Assembly (NCBI GenBank): GCA_001800495.1
Contig: MGVM01000036.1
Span: 1-12,182, forward strand
Reading direction: 5' to 3'
Length of the DNA stretch: 12,182 nucleotides
From: Elusimicrobia bacterium RIFOXYB2_FULL_48_7
Lineage (GTDB): Bacteria > Elusimicrobiota > Endomicrobiia > CG1-02-37-114 > XYA2-FULL-39-19
Each line of letters starts with the position of its first letter. Position 1 is the stretch's first letter. The notes under the pieces were generated by a model. It saw nothing but the letters and a program-made list of their open reading frames with translations. It did no database searches and was not told the DNA's origin. Positions 1 to 6,446 of the stretch are shown here, piece after piece. Position numbers and translations under genes: made by a program.

Positions 1-244
1 CCCTGAAACACCCGCCTATCCCCGCGGGCTTTTTGTGGTGGATGAGCTTCACCGCGCTGTCGGACTTTGCCACCGCCTCGGCAATTTCGGGCGTCCTGTC
101 AGTGCTTCCATCGTTTATCAGTATCACTTCGCCGTCAATGGAATGCTTCTTGAAAAGAGCTGTTATTTCCCTTACAGTGCTCTCAACCGATTTTTCTTCG
201 TTAAGCGCCGGGACTATGACTGAAAGGGAGTTGAATTCGTTCAT
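1..244 (-). CDS. Family 2 glycosyltransferase, N-terminal part (cut by window edge)
   Basis: The reading frame begins at the ATG at 244 and runs off the left edge, giving about 81 residues that start MNEFNSLSVIVPALNEEKSV. The pattern SVIVPALNEE near residue 8, followed by an ILINDGSTDRT segment near residue 41, is the nucleotide-sugar binding half of the GT-A fold of family 2 (DPM1/polyprenyl-phosphate glycosyltransferase-like). Such enzymes move a sugar from a nucleotide donor to a lipid or glycan acceptor at the inner face of the membrane. The acceptor and any C-terminal membrane segments lie outside the window. It follows the aminotransferase at 337-1452 by about 90 nt, and a possible promoter of its own lies in that gap. 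I see no strong Shine-Dalgarno site before this ATG. The family is clear; the substrate is not. Confidence 0.88.
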   Translation of the reverse strand, partial: MNEFNSLSVIVPALNEEKSVESTVREITALFKKHSIDGEVILINDGSTDRTPEIAEAVAKSDSAVKLIHHKKPAGIGGCFR

Positions 245-272
245 TGAGCTGGGTTATTAAGGAAGAAACCAG

Positions 273-299
273 AATATAAAAAAAAAGCCCAGATGTCAA
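273..299 (-). promoter_or_regulatory. Possible sigma70 promoter for the family 2 glycosyltransferase
   Basis: On the minus strand a perfect TTGACA lies at 299-294. A -10-like TATATT at 278-273 is 15 nt away, or TATTCT at 276-271 is 17 nt away. The spacer is a run of T. Initiation would fall near 265, about 20 nt before the glycosyltransferase ATG. The -35 is strong but the -10 choice is ambiguous, so this is a moderate call. Confidence 0.4.
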
Positions 300-336
300 A
301 CCGCCAATACCCTTATATATAGAATAATAATTATAA

Positions 337-1452
337 TTATGCCGGCCCAAAAAAACCCTTAATTTGGGTTATTATGTAGTCCTGCTGCTTTTTGGTGAGC
401 TCCTGGTAGACCGGCAGGCTCAAAATCCTCTTAACCTGCCTTTCGATGACCGGGAAATCCCCCTCTTTATAGCCAAGGCCCTTCGCGGCCTCCTGCAAAT
501 GTATAGGGATGGGGTAGTGGATCTTGGTTTCTACGCCGTTTTCAAGCAAATATTGCTGAAGTTCGTCGCGCTTATCAACCTGGATTATGAAAGTGTGGTA
601 AGCGGGCTTCTCGTGTTTATCCTCGGAGGGGAGCATGATGAGGCCTTTTTCCGCGAGGCCACGCAGGTTTTTCCGATAGTAGTCAGCTATTTTTCTCCTG
701 GCTTTTATCCAGCTGTCAAGTTTTTTGAATTTCAGGTTGATAATCGCCGCCTGGATGGAGTCCAACCGGCTGTTGTAGCCCCAATACTGCACTTCATTCC
801 TGTTTTTCATGCCGATATTTCTTAATTTGGTGAGTTTTGTGTAGATTTCCTCATCATTTGTTGTTATGAAACCGGCGTCGCCGCAGGCGTTAAGGGTTTT
901 AAGCGGGTGCAGGCTGAAACAATTCACGTCCCCGAACGATCCGGCCCTTTTTCCCCTGTATTCTGCGCCGATTGACTGGGCTGAATCCTCAACAACGTAG
1001 AGATTGTGCTTTTCCGCGATGGAAAGTATCCTGTCCATGTCGCACATTTTGCCCGTCAGATTAACGGGCATTATGGCTTTGGTCTTTGATGTTATTTTCT
1101 CTTCTATCAGATCCGGGTTGATGTTCATATCGTCGCGCACATCAACAAAAACAGGAACAGCGCCAACAGCCACAATTACCGATGCCGAAGCGACAAACGA
1201 GTTGGGCGCGGTGATAACTTCATCACCCGGGCCCACGCCAAGCACCTTTAACGCAAGGAAAAGCGCATCCGTTCCGGAATTAAGCCCCACCGCGTATTTC
1301 GTCCCGCAATATTTCGCCGCGTTTTTCTCAAATTCCTGCACTTCCGGCCCCAAAATGAAATTCGCGCTGTCCAAAACCTTCGCGACTTCCTTCAGGATCT
1401 GTTTTTTCAACGCCTTGTGCTCAGCCTTCAAATTAATGTACGGTATTTTCAT
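337..1452 (-). CDS. DegT/DnrJ/EryC1/StrS-family sugar aminotransferase (copy 1)
   Basis: A PLP-dependent aminotransferase of about 371 residues, the usual length for the family that aminates keto-sugar nucleotides in surface glycan synthesis. Visible landmarks are SGTDAL at residues 59-64 (phosphate binding), VVEDSAQSIGA from residue 153 with Asp156 and Gln159 (cofactor ring contacts), and SLHPLK with Lys185 as the expected Schiff-base lysine. RLDSIQAA and VETKIHYPIPIHLQ are further family hallmarks. I chose the ATG at 1452 (MKIPYINLK), preceded by GGGGA at a workable distance. The frame stays open to 1518, but the extra 22 residues translate a dispersed repeat and match nothing in the paralogue at 10180-11295. 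One oddity: the segment after the lysine reads GDAG where the family normally has GDGG or GEGG. The keto-sugar substrate is unknown. Confidence 0.92.
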   Translation of the reverse strand: MKIPYINLKAEHKALKKQILKEVAKVLDSANFILGPEVQEFEKNAAKYCGTKYAVGLNSGTDALFLALKVLGVGPGDEVITAPNSFVASASVIVAVGAVPVFVDVRDDMNINPDLIEEKITSKTKAIMPVNLTGKMCDMDRILSIAEKHNLYVVEDSAQSIGAEYRGKRAGSFGDVNCFSLHPLKTLNACGDAGFITTNDEEIYTKLTKLRNIGMKNRNEVQYWGYNSRLDSIQAAIINLKFKKLDSWIKARRKIADYYRKNLRGLAEKGLIMLPSEDKHEKPAYHTFIIQVDKRDELQQYLLENGVETKIHYPIPIHLQEAAKGLGYKEGDFPVIERQVKRILSLPVYQELTKKQQDYIITQIKGFFGPA

Positions 1453-1477
1453 GTTTTTTCCCCAGTGTTTAATAGTC

Positions 1478-1505
1478 ATTGCGAGCCAGTTTCTGGCGTG
1501 GCAAT
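1478..1505. repeat. Dispersed hairpin repeat, ATTGC/GCAAT type
   Basis: An imperfect inverted repeat: ATTGC...CCAG, loop TTT, then CTGG...GCAAT, with a small internal mismatch. It abuts the aminotransferase start and creates a false in-frame N-terminal extension (translated CHARNWLAMT). Such units recur as intergenic repeats in many bacterial genomes; that comparison is from memory. Confidence 0.55.
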
Positions 1506-1523
1506 CCAGTCTTCCCATAGTTA

Positions 1524-1535
1524 CCGATTTATCGG
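1524..1535. repeat. CCGATTTATCGG palindrome
   Basis: Perfect 5-bp stem with a 2-nt TT loop. The same core occurs at 8564-8579 (7-bp stem) and, as CCGATAAATCGG, at 9160-9173 (6-bp stem). This is the smallest of the three copies and appears to lack the outer GTAGC arms. Confidence 0.55.
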
Positions 1536-1549
1536 CGATGTTAAAACAT

Positions 1550-1583
1550 TGTCATTCCTGCGTGGTTCTGGCAGGAATCCATT
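1550..1583. repeat. ATTCCTGC hairpin repeat, copy A
   Basis: ATTCCTGC at 1554-1561 pairs with GCAGGAAT at 1571-1578 across a 9-nt loop, flanked by TGTC on one side and CCATT on the other. An inverted copy with the same 8-9-8 geometry lies at 9113-9145. The unit sits just after the stop codon of the gene at 1591-2154, so it could also slow or stop its transcript, although no long T-run follows. Confidence 0.65.
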
Positions 1584-1590
1584 AAGTTTT

Positions 1591-2154
1591 TTATAATTGT
1601 TTATTAATTCTATTTATATTATCTTGTAATTCCTTTATATGCTTTTCAATAGATATTCTATATTTAGAATTTGGGTGTTGATTTAAAAACAAAGCTAAAT
1701 GACGCAAAAGTCCTTTATAGGAATCTATCGACACATCATCAGAAATTGCTTCTAAACAATTTATGAGCATTTCATATTCCCAATCTTCATCTTTTTCCCT
1801 TTTATACTTAAAATACCCTGGTATTACGCTACTGATTAGATAGCCCGATAAAATAGAGCTCAATATTACTGATAAATAAGACCTATAATGATTAAAGTAT
1901 CCATATTCTTCATCATAATATCCCCAATTATTTGGGATCCAATGCAATATATTTATAAATCCATAATATAAAAAACAACCAATTCCCATCCATGTTCCAA
2001 ATATGATTATGTAATTAATAATAATATAACGATAAGATGATGTTCCTTTTTTTATAAATTCTGAATGTTTTAAAGGATTAATGAAAAATATTATACAAGA
2101 AATATATAAATATATTTTAAATGGGGTGATGAATATATTAATTATTTGTTCCAT
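1591..2154 (-). CDS. Uncharacterised membrane protein with three predicted TM segments
   Basis: A 187-residue protein that I do not recognise. Hydrophobic stretches at about residues 7-26, 42-70 and 94-114 suggest three membrane spans. The C-terminal 70 residues are charged and probably helical (KYKREKDEDWEYEM onward, then EKHIKELQDNINRINKQL, coiled-coil-like) and most likely cytoplasmic. The composition is strongly AT-rich (many Ile, Asn, Tyr, Lys), like its right-hand neighbours and unlike the sugar genes. A purine-rich GGGTGG lies somewhat far upstream of the ATG at 2154. It is last in a same-strand run of four AT-rich genes, 138 nt after the preceding one. A possible terminator in that gap suggests it may be transcribed separately. 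It could be a phage or defence accessory protein, but nothing in the sequence proves that. Confidence 0.7.
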   Translation of the reverse strand: MEQIINIFITPFKIYLYISCIIFFINPLKHSEFIKKGTSSYRYIIINYIIIFGTWMGIGCFLYYGFINILHWIPNNWGYYDEEYGYFNHYRSYLSVILSSILSGYLISSVIPGYFKYKREKDEDWEYEMLINCLEAISDDVSIDSYKGLLRHLALFLNQHPNSKYRISIEKHIKELQDNINRINKQL

Positions 2155-2246
2155 GCTTGTTTTCCACCCTTCTTACTAAAATAAGTACCCCAAATATTGC
2201 ACTTACAATTTTGAAATAAAAGCAGTGCCTTTTAGTGGATTGTCCG

Positions 2247-2268
2247 AAAAAAGTCTTATTATGACTTT
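2247..2268 (-). terminator. Weak intrinsic terminator after the gene at 2293-2793
   Basis: On the minus strand AAAGTC (2268-2263) pairs with GACTTT (2255-2250) across a 7-nt loop, and the T-run continues to 2247. The stem is AU-rich and short, so efficiency may be low, but the position just after a stop codon fits. Confidence 0.4.
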
Positions 2269-2292
2269 ATATCATTCCTAAATTTATTAAAA

Positions 2293-2793
2293 CTATTCGT
2301 TATATTTTCTAAAACAATTTCTTACATTTTCTTTTAATAAATACTTATAATATCTGTATGACCAACCATAATTAATCGGTACTTCTAATGCCATATGTTC
2401 ACATAATATATCCGAGCCCCATTTTGACACTATTCTCTTACTTCTCACTTTACCTGAATGTACTGGATTATTATTTACAAAATATATTATTAAGTCATTA
2501 TCTTCTAGTATGTCTTCAGAAATTGATTTTAATATTTCATTATTCAATAAGTAAATAATAAATAATTCATCAATAAAATATTGCTTGATGTCTAATGAAT
2601 TAATTTCTTTCTGATAAAAATCAAGAGCAAACATATAACAATTATATTTAAGCACACTTTCATTTGAGTCTATGATTCTTATCGAATGATTAAATTCACT
2701 CCTTAACACTTCCAACTCATCTCCTTTTTTTCTTTCACTACAATGAGTCTCAACTATAGTCTTGAGTTGTGACCTAAATTCTTCCATATTCAT
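2293..2793 (-). CDS. Uncharacterised protein with a possible Cys/His hydrolase pattern
   Basis: A 166-residue soluble protein. The central YNCYMFALDFYQ (Cys52) followed much later by NNPVHSGKV (His112), SKWGSD (about 124-128) and EHMALEVPINYG (His133) resembles the order of features in small papain/NlpC-P60-like or DUF7689-like proteins. In those an Asn-Cys pair begins a helix and a VHSG-type strand supplies the histidine. I infer a possible peptidase or amidase-like fold, but the match is from pattern memory and a non-enzymatic role is equally possible. There is no signal peptide. It lies 29 nt downstream of the HEPN-motif gene on the same strand, so the two are probably co-transcribed. No clear Shine-Dalgarno site precedes the ATG; a second ATG two codons in (2787) is an alternative start. 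Confidence 0.68.
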   Translation of the reverse strand: MNMEEFRSQLKTIVETHCSERKKGDELEVLRSEFNHSIRIIDSNESVLKYNCYMFALDFYQKEINSLDIKQYFIDELFIIYLLNNEILKSISEDILEDNDLIIYFVNNNPVHSGKVRSKRIVSKWGSDILCEHMALEVPINYGWSYRYYKYLLKENVRNCFRKYNE

Positions 2794-2822
2794 AATCGTT
2801 TAGAAATTATTCCGCATGCCAG

Positions 2823-3461
2823 TCAAGAAAGATTTTTAAGAATAAACTCTTCGGTAAAGGATATCAAACTTTTTACTTCTGGCGTTTCTAGGTTATCCCA
2901 TTCTGCATGAAACGCCTTATTTCTTGTTTTTACATAAGCACTCAATAAGCTTGCTTGAGGACCTTTTAATAAGCCAACTGATTTTATCGCATTTACAACC
3001 TCGTCCATCTTCTTTTCACTAATTTCTAATCCATTCAAAAGCGCATATCTTTTTAATGCATCTTCTATTGCAGCAGATGCTAATACAGCAGCAACGTCCT
3101 TGTTTTTTTCTTCAATACTAACTTTTGCTAAAGACAAAAAATCAGCAACCACGCTACCAATTGTCTGCTTCTCAAGATTAAATATTAAATCGTTTTCAAT
3201 ATCGTGTTTCAGTGTATTCAATTGTCCCAACATTACACCTTGCATATCTGACCGAAAAGATATATTGAAAGCCTTTGGATCATAAATGGTGGATTTGTAT
3301 TCAGAAATAGTAGAAATTCTAATATCATTCTTCCCATATAAATTCTCTATAAATGTAATAATCTGAAAATAAACTTGATTTACTTCCGCAGCAGTGCAAT
3401 TATTGGACAGCAATTTAACAAGTTCATCAATTGTTTTTAAATATATTTCTTTGTTTTTCAT
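2823..3461 (-). CDS. HEPN-like domain protein with an Rx4H motif
   Basis: A 212-residue, mostly helical soluble protein. The C-terminal half (about residues 100-212) contains a helix SAAIEDALKRYALLNG (129-144) and then KTRNKAFHAEWD, where Arg180 and His185 give the Rx4H arrangement that marks catalytic HEPN RNase domains. HEPN proteins act in toxin-antitoxin, abortive infection and CRISPR-associated RNA cleavage, though some members (apoptosis- or DUF4145-like) are inactive or adaptors. The N-terminal 95 residues match no domain I know. GGGA precedes the ATG at 3461, and a promoter-like pair lies at 3498-3526. It is followed after 29 nt by the Cys/His protein gene, so it may form a two-gene unit. 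HEPN assignment is moderately secure; RNase activity is inferred from the two residues only. Confidence 0.75.
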   Translation of the reverse strand: MKNKEIYLKTIDELVKLLSNNCTAAEVNQVYFQIITFIENLYGKNDIRISTISEYKSTIYDPKAFNISFRSDMQGVMLGQLNTLKHDIENDLIFNLEKQTIGSVVADFLSLAKVSIEEKNKDVAAVLASAAIEDALKRYALLNGLEISEKKMDEVVNAIKSVGLLKGPQASLLSAYVKTRNKAFHAEWDNLETPEVKSLISFTEEFILKNLS

Positions 3462-3497
3462 GATTTCATCCCTTTAGTTATTCTGAGAGTATTTCCA

Positions 3498-3526
3498 ATG
3501 ATACAATATCTAATTCGCTTGAACAA
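3498..3526 (-). promoter_or_regulatory. Possible promoter of the HEPN-motif gene, overlapping a decayed repeat
   Basis: On the minus strand TTGTTC (3526-3521) and TATCAT (3503-3498) are spaced by 17 nt. The -10 matches consensus at 5 of 6 positions, the -35 at 3 of 6. Initiation near 3491 would leave a leader of about 30 nt. Confidence 0.38.
3503..3522 (+). repeat. Decayed half copy of the TGTGTCCCCGGAAT repeat family
   Basis: ACAATA, two bases, then TAATTCGCTTGA. This aligns with the left arm and loop of the copy at 8713-8765 (ACAATA, two bases, TAATTCGCCTG) and shares AATTCGCTTGA with the copy at 4930-4969. The right arm is missing. Confidence 0.4.
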
Positions 3527-3547
3527 TGAAATATTTTATCCCTAGAA

Positions 3548-4198
3548 TTACTGCCTTGACATGATCGCTCCCAACACAAACACAGTCATAAGTACTATAA
3601 ACAATATTCTCAAGGTACTTTCCTTTTTTATTTTATCATCATTTTTTTGTTTTAATAACATTTCTCTTTTTTCTTGAGCTTCGTCGAATGTCATTAGAGT
3701 TGCATCTTCGTCGAGTTGAATGTACGGATATTTAAAGCTTTCAATACTTCCCGCTTTACTCAAGGCCTTTAAGATTACTCTTTCTGACCTCTTATCAACA
3801 TACTTAGTTTCAGACATATCTGCATATAGATTTTGGGCTGATAACACGCTTTTCATTTCAGGAGTATTATAATAATACGTACTTATAAAACCTATACTTG
3901 GATCATAAAACCATATATAATCATATTTATCAGAATCCATTTTTATTAACGCAACAGTCTTGTTTAATTCATTATTTTTTATATCTCTTACCGGTATTTG
4001 TAAATACAAGGTTTTACTTGCTTCTTTGATTAGTTTATTCAGTTCATACTGGTTTTTCATATTTTCAGTAAAATTATCTTTTTTATTCATCCCCTCTGCA
4101 AATCCCTTCATAAAACTTCCCCAGTTTTGGGAAAAACAGTAATTACTTGATGTAATTATAAAAAGTGCTATTAATGACAATAATTGTATTTGTTTCAT
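3548..4198 (-). CDS. Uncharacterised exported protein with signal peptide and C-terminal TM anchor
   Basis: I start this at the ATG at 4198, giving 216 residues that begin MKQIQLLSLIALFIITSSNY. This is a classic signal peptide, with probable cleavage after CFS before QNWG. The frame stays open to 4276, but the added 26 residues would bury the signal peptide. The mature part (about 25-190) is a mixed domain I do not recognise. A charged, probably coiled stretch near residues 173-193 is followed by one membrane span (about 195-213) ending in SRQ. The expected topology is a periplasmic or extracellular body held by a C-terminal helix. The Cys before the cleavage site does not sit in a proper lipobox. 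It shares the AT-rich composition and strand of the three genes after it. No known family is proposed. Confidence 0.7.
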   Translation of the reverse strand: MKQIQLLSLIALFIITSSNYCFSQNWGSFMKGFAEGMNKKDNFTENMKNQYELNKLIKEASKTLYLQIPVRDIKNNELNKTVALIKMDSDKYDYIWFYDPSIGFISTYYYNTPEMKSVLSAQNLYADMSETKYVDKRSERVILKALSKAGSIESFKYPYIQLDEDATLMTFDEAQEKREMLLKQKNDDKIKKESTLRILFIVLMTVFVLGAIMSRQ

Positions 4199-4237
4199 GT
4201 GTTTCAGCTCTGAGAAAATATGTCTATTTGCCTTCCA

Positions 4238-4254
4238 GATTCCGGAGATTCCGG
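4238..4254. repeat. Short tandem duplication GATTCCGG
   Basis: GATTCCGGA is followed directly by GATTCCGG, just upstream of the exported-protein gene and about 40 nt from the ATTCCGGGG hairpin that shares the ATTCCGG core. It is probably debris of the same repeat family. Confidence 0.35.
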
Positions 4255-4295
4255 TGTCGGACTTGTCTATCAGCACTTATTTACCCCATTCAGTT

Positions 4296-4345
4296 ATTCC
4301 GGGGAGACAAATTCGCCAGGCAGTTTAGTATTGTGTCCCCGGAAT
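4296..4345 (+). repeat. TGTGTCCCCGGAAT hairpin repeat, copy 1
   Basis: ATTCCGGGGAGACA (4296-4309) is the inverted match of TGTGTCCCCGGAAT (4332-4345), 13 of 14 positions, across a 22-nt loop containing AATTCGCC. The right arm recurs at 4951-4966 and 8747-8765 in the same orientation. Copies 1 and 2 bracket the truncated gene at 4388-4900. Confidence 0.75.
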
Positions 4346-4387
4346 TCCAGAATTTCCATATTTTTGAATTATAACTTTGTTTTTTGC

Positions 4388-4900
4388 TCATTTCAAAAGC
4401 TCCCGGCCTTTGTTTGTAATCCGGTACTTTTGCAACCTACTGGACGGTTTGCCCGGTATAGTATGCTCAATTAATCCTGCCTTTAAGGCCGGATGCAGAT
4501 AATTTTCCCTGAAAGTGGGGCGGTGCCTGATGCCTAATGATGAACGTAACTCGCTTGAGGATAATTCATTGTTTTTCAGCAGGTTCAAAAGACGAACGAC
4601 TGGCTCGGTCGACTGGGTCGGCGACTGGGTCGGTAACTTGACCCCCGATTTTGGATGTGATTGAGTTGTTGCGGAAAATTTTCTCCAGATTGTAAGTATA
4701 AAAGTACCGGAATCAAGACGGAAGCGAGGAGGCTTTATTCCAGCTTTACGGCAGTTTTCATATATATCCATAGTGCCGGAACCGGCTTTTTCAATGTATG
4801 TATTATCAACTCTCTCGTTACTTTTAATAAAATCGCGAACAGCCATACGTTCCTGTGAGAGTTCTTTTTGTACACTGCTTATAAAAATACATTGCTTCAT
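4388..4900 (-). pseudogene. Internally deleted DUF4062/AlbA_2-type ATP-binding regulator
   Basis: The 170-residue frame joins the two ends of a normally much longer protein. Residues 1-26 (KQCIFISSVQKELSQERMAV, then RDFI) are the extreme N-terminus of DUF4062. Residues about 33-75 (NTYIEKAGSGTMDIYENCRK, then a GTFILTIWR strand) are the tail of the RecG/AlbA-associated HATPase_c_4 region. Residues about 97-170 (from EPVVRLL through FRENYLHPALKAGLIE to KYRITNKGREL) are the usual C-terminal winged helix. Most of DUF4062, the AlbA_2 domain and the ATP-binding core are missing, yet the frame is intact across the join near residues 27-32. Intact relatives, as I remember them, are around 500 residues. 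Between the halves is a short PTQS repeat. AGGA precedes the ATG. Most likely a remnant; a short DNA-binding product cannot be excluded. Confidence 0.72.
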
Positions 4901-4929
4901 TTTAAGGATTCCTACCTAGGAGACGATAT

Positions 4930-4969
4930 TAAATTCGCTTGAGGAGTTAAGTATTGTGTCCCCGGAATT
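4930..4969 (+). repeat. TGTGTCCCCGGAAT hairpin repeat, copy 2
   Basis: AAATTCGCTTGAGGAGTTAA is followed by GTATTGTGTCCCCGGAATTT, nearly identical to the copy at 8726-8765. The left arm (GGAGACGATA at about 4919-4928) is degenerate, so the hairpin is weaker than in copies 1 and 3. It lies between the DUF4143 ATPase stop codon and the truncated gene. Confidence 0.72.
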
Positions 4970-4978
4970 TCCCCTGAA

Positions 4979-6316
4979 TTACGCCCGTCCTGTATCGTTT
5001 ATCTCCCGCACTAAACGATGCATTTGTTCTATCATATACATGGGAATGGTAAGAACTTTGTCATAAAAGGAAAGTTTATCCATCGCAAACCTGATCCCAA
5101 AGGGAGTTTTCTTTTCTTCCAGAAATATCTTAAGTGATTTTAATGAACCGGACTTGCCTGCCTTTACTTCAACAGGGATTATGCGCGAATCTATATCACA
5201 AACATAATCAACTTCCGCAGAACTGTTTCTCTTGTCGCGCGCCCAAAAAAAGAGCCGGCGGTCCATATAGCGGTCTTCATAAGCGCACAGCTCCTGTCCA
5301 ACAAATTGTTCTGCCGCAGCGCCGGAATTTATTTGCATGATATCTGTATCCATTAAAAGTTTTGCCTGCAATCCGCAGGCGTTCTGCAGCAATCCAATAT
5401 CCAGATAATTCAGCTTGAATTTCATTTCATTTGCCTGCGCTCCCAATGGAACCCCTGAAGCTGCGCTGGAAACCACCTGCTTAACTACGCCTGCCAGCGA
5501 CAAAAGATTTACGGCATTCTTAATGTCCCTTGATTTGCTTTCAGTGTCAATGTTCGTATACTTGATTCTTTCTCCAGCCAGCTGCGGAGCTTTGTCAAAA
5601 ACTTTTTGAAGATATTTTTGTTCAGAAAACTTCGCGTATTTACCGAAATCGCTTCTGTAAGTCTGAAGCAGCGCGTTTTGAATTCTGCTTACCCGCGTGA
5701 AATCTTTGGTATCAAGGTATTCCTTGACAGCCGCAGGCATCCCGCCGACTATAAGGTATTCCCGGATCACCTTCACCAATTTTTGGTGAATGCTGTTATC
5801 AATTTCGTTGTTATAATGCAGTTCTTTTAAGTATTGCCTGAGCTGATCGTTCCCGGAAGCGGTTAAAAATTCCGCAAATGATAATGGTTCAAGATATATA
5901 TACTGGACTCTTCCTACCGGAACACTGATATCTTTTTTATCTAATGCAAATTCTACAAGTGATCCGGCTCCGATCACGGCAATTTGATTTTTCTTTTCTT
6001 TAAAATACCTCAGAGATATTATCGCGTTGGGGCATTCCTGTATTTCGTCAAGAAACAGTAAAGTATTTTCATCTATATTCACTCCCAGCATTATTTTAAG
6101 CTTGTTTGTTATTTCGCCGGGCTCAAGAGTATTAAAACATTCTTTTAATTCAGGATGAAGCTCAAAATTAACAGTTACAGTGTTATTAAATTCCTGTGCG
6201 CCAAACTTTTCAACGATATAGCTTTTGCCAACCTGGCGGGCGCCTCTCATTAAAAGAGGAAGCTTATCTTTTTGTTGTTTCCATTGATGAAGGTCTTTTT
6301 CTATATCTCTTTGCAT
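4979..6316 (-). CDS. AAA_14 family ATPase with C-terminal DUF4143
   Basis: A 445-residue protein of the common AAA-type ATPase plus DUF4143 architecture, full length for the family. Walker A GARQVGKS lies at residues 25-32, Walker B LLFLDE at 86-91, and the sensor-like IGAGSLVEFAL at about 115-125. A helical middle (about 150-300) leads into a restriction-endonuclease-like core with AEVD (Glu368, Asp370) followed by PVEVKAG (Glu383, Lys385), the D/E-xK pattern seen in DUF4143. The role of this large family is not established; members are frequent on mobile and accessory DNA, and the nuclease-like residues may or may not be active. A promoter-like pair (6359-6387) and two near-identical 12-nt repeats lie just upstream. 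No Shine-Dalgarno site is evident before the ATG at 6316. The IS66 element is inserted about 147 bp upstream and leaves this gene intact. Confidence 0.9.
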   Translation of the reverse strand: MQRDIEKDLHQWKQQKDKLPLLMRGARQVGKSYIVEKFGAQEFNNTVTVNFELHPELKECFNTLEPGEITNKLKIMLGVNIDENTLLFLDEIQECPNAIISLRYFKEKKNQIAVIGAGSLVEFALDKKDISVPVGRVQYIYLEPLSFAEFLTASGNDQLRQYLKELHYNNEIDNSIHQKLVKVIREYLIVGGMPAAVKEYLDTKDFTRVSRIQNALLQTYRSDFGKYAKFSEQKYLQKVFDKAPQLAGERIKYTNIDTESKSRDIKNAVNLLSLAGVVKQVVSSAASGVPLGAQANEMKFKLNYLDIGLLQNACGLQAKLLMDTDIMQINSGAAAEQFVGQELCAYEDRYMDRRLFFWARDKRNSSAEVDYVCDIDSRIIPVEVKAGKSGSLKSLKIFLEEKKTPFGIRFAMDKLSFYDKVLTIPMYMIEQMHRLVREINDTGRA

Positions 6317-6350
6317 ATTTTCATACCAAAAACGACTAAATGGTCAATTT

Positions 6351-6395
6351 ACAAGGATATTATATACATTTTTTGGCTATAATACAAGGTTATTA
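6351..6395. repeat. Direct repeat pair ACAAGGATATTA / ACAAGGTTATTA at the ATPase promoter
   Basis: The two 12-nt units (6351-6362 and 6384-6395) differ at one position and start 33 bp apart, about three helical turns. One covers the -10/start area and the other overlaps the -35 of the predicted promoter, a layout typical of a repressor binding as a pair. Confidence 0.5.
6359..6387 (-). promoter_or_regulatory. Predicted promoter of the DUF4143 ATPase
   Basis: On the minus strand TTGTAT (6387-6382) and a perfect TATAAT (6364-6359) are separated by 17 nt. Initiation near 6352 gives a leader of about 36 nt. The promoter lies downstream of the IS insertion point, so it survives the insertion. Confidence 0.6.
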
Positions 6396-6446
6396 CCAAT
6401 GCGACTTCCTTCAATTGCTGACACTCTTATGCTCTATTCTAGTACG

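Noticed and set aside
364..825. Plus-strand 153-residue open frame, and similar plus-strand frames at 1004-1585, 9356-9685 and 10321-10665
   Set aside because: They are shadows antisense to well-supported aminotransferase and epimerase genes and have no domain pattern.
1453..1518. N-terminal extension of aminotransferase copy 1 (MGRLDCHARNWLAM...)
   Set aside because: It translates a dispersed hairpin repeat, is absent from the paralogue, and the ATG at 1452 has a ribosome binding site and aligns with the family start.
1453..1590. Promoter for aminotransferase copy 1
   Set aside because: No -35/-10 pair with acceptable spacing was found among the repeats; transcription may come from upstream or from a non-consensus site.
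4199..4276. Longer start for the exported protein
   Set aside because: It would place 26 polar residues ahead of a clear signal peptide; the ATG at 4198 gives a normal export signal.
4599..4635. Tandem GACTGGGTCGGC-type units as a possible CRISPR or regulatory array
   Set aside because: There are only two or three short units inside the reading frame, encoding the PTQS linker typical of the protein family's TPQV-like repeats.
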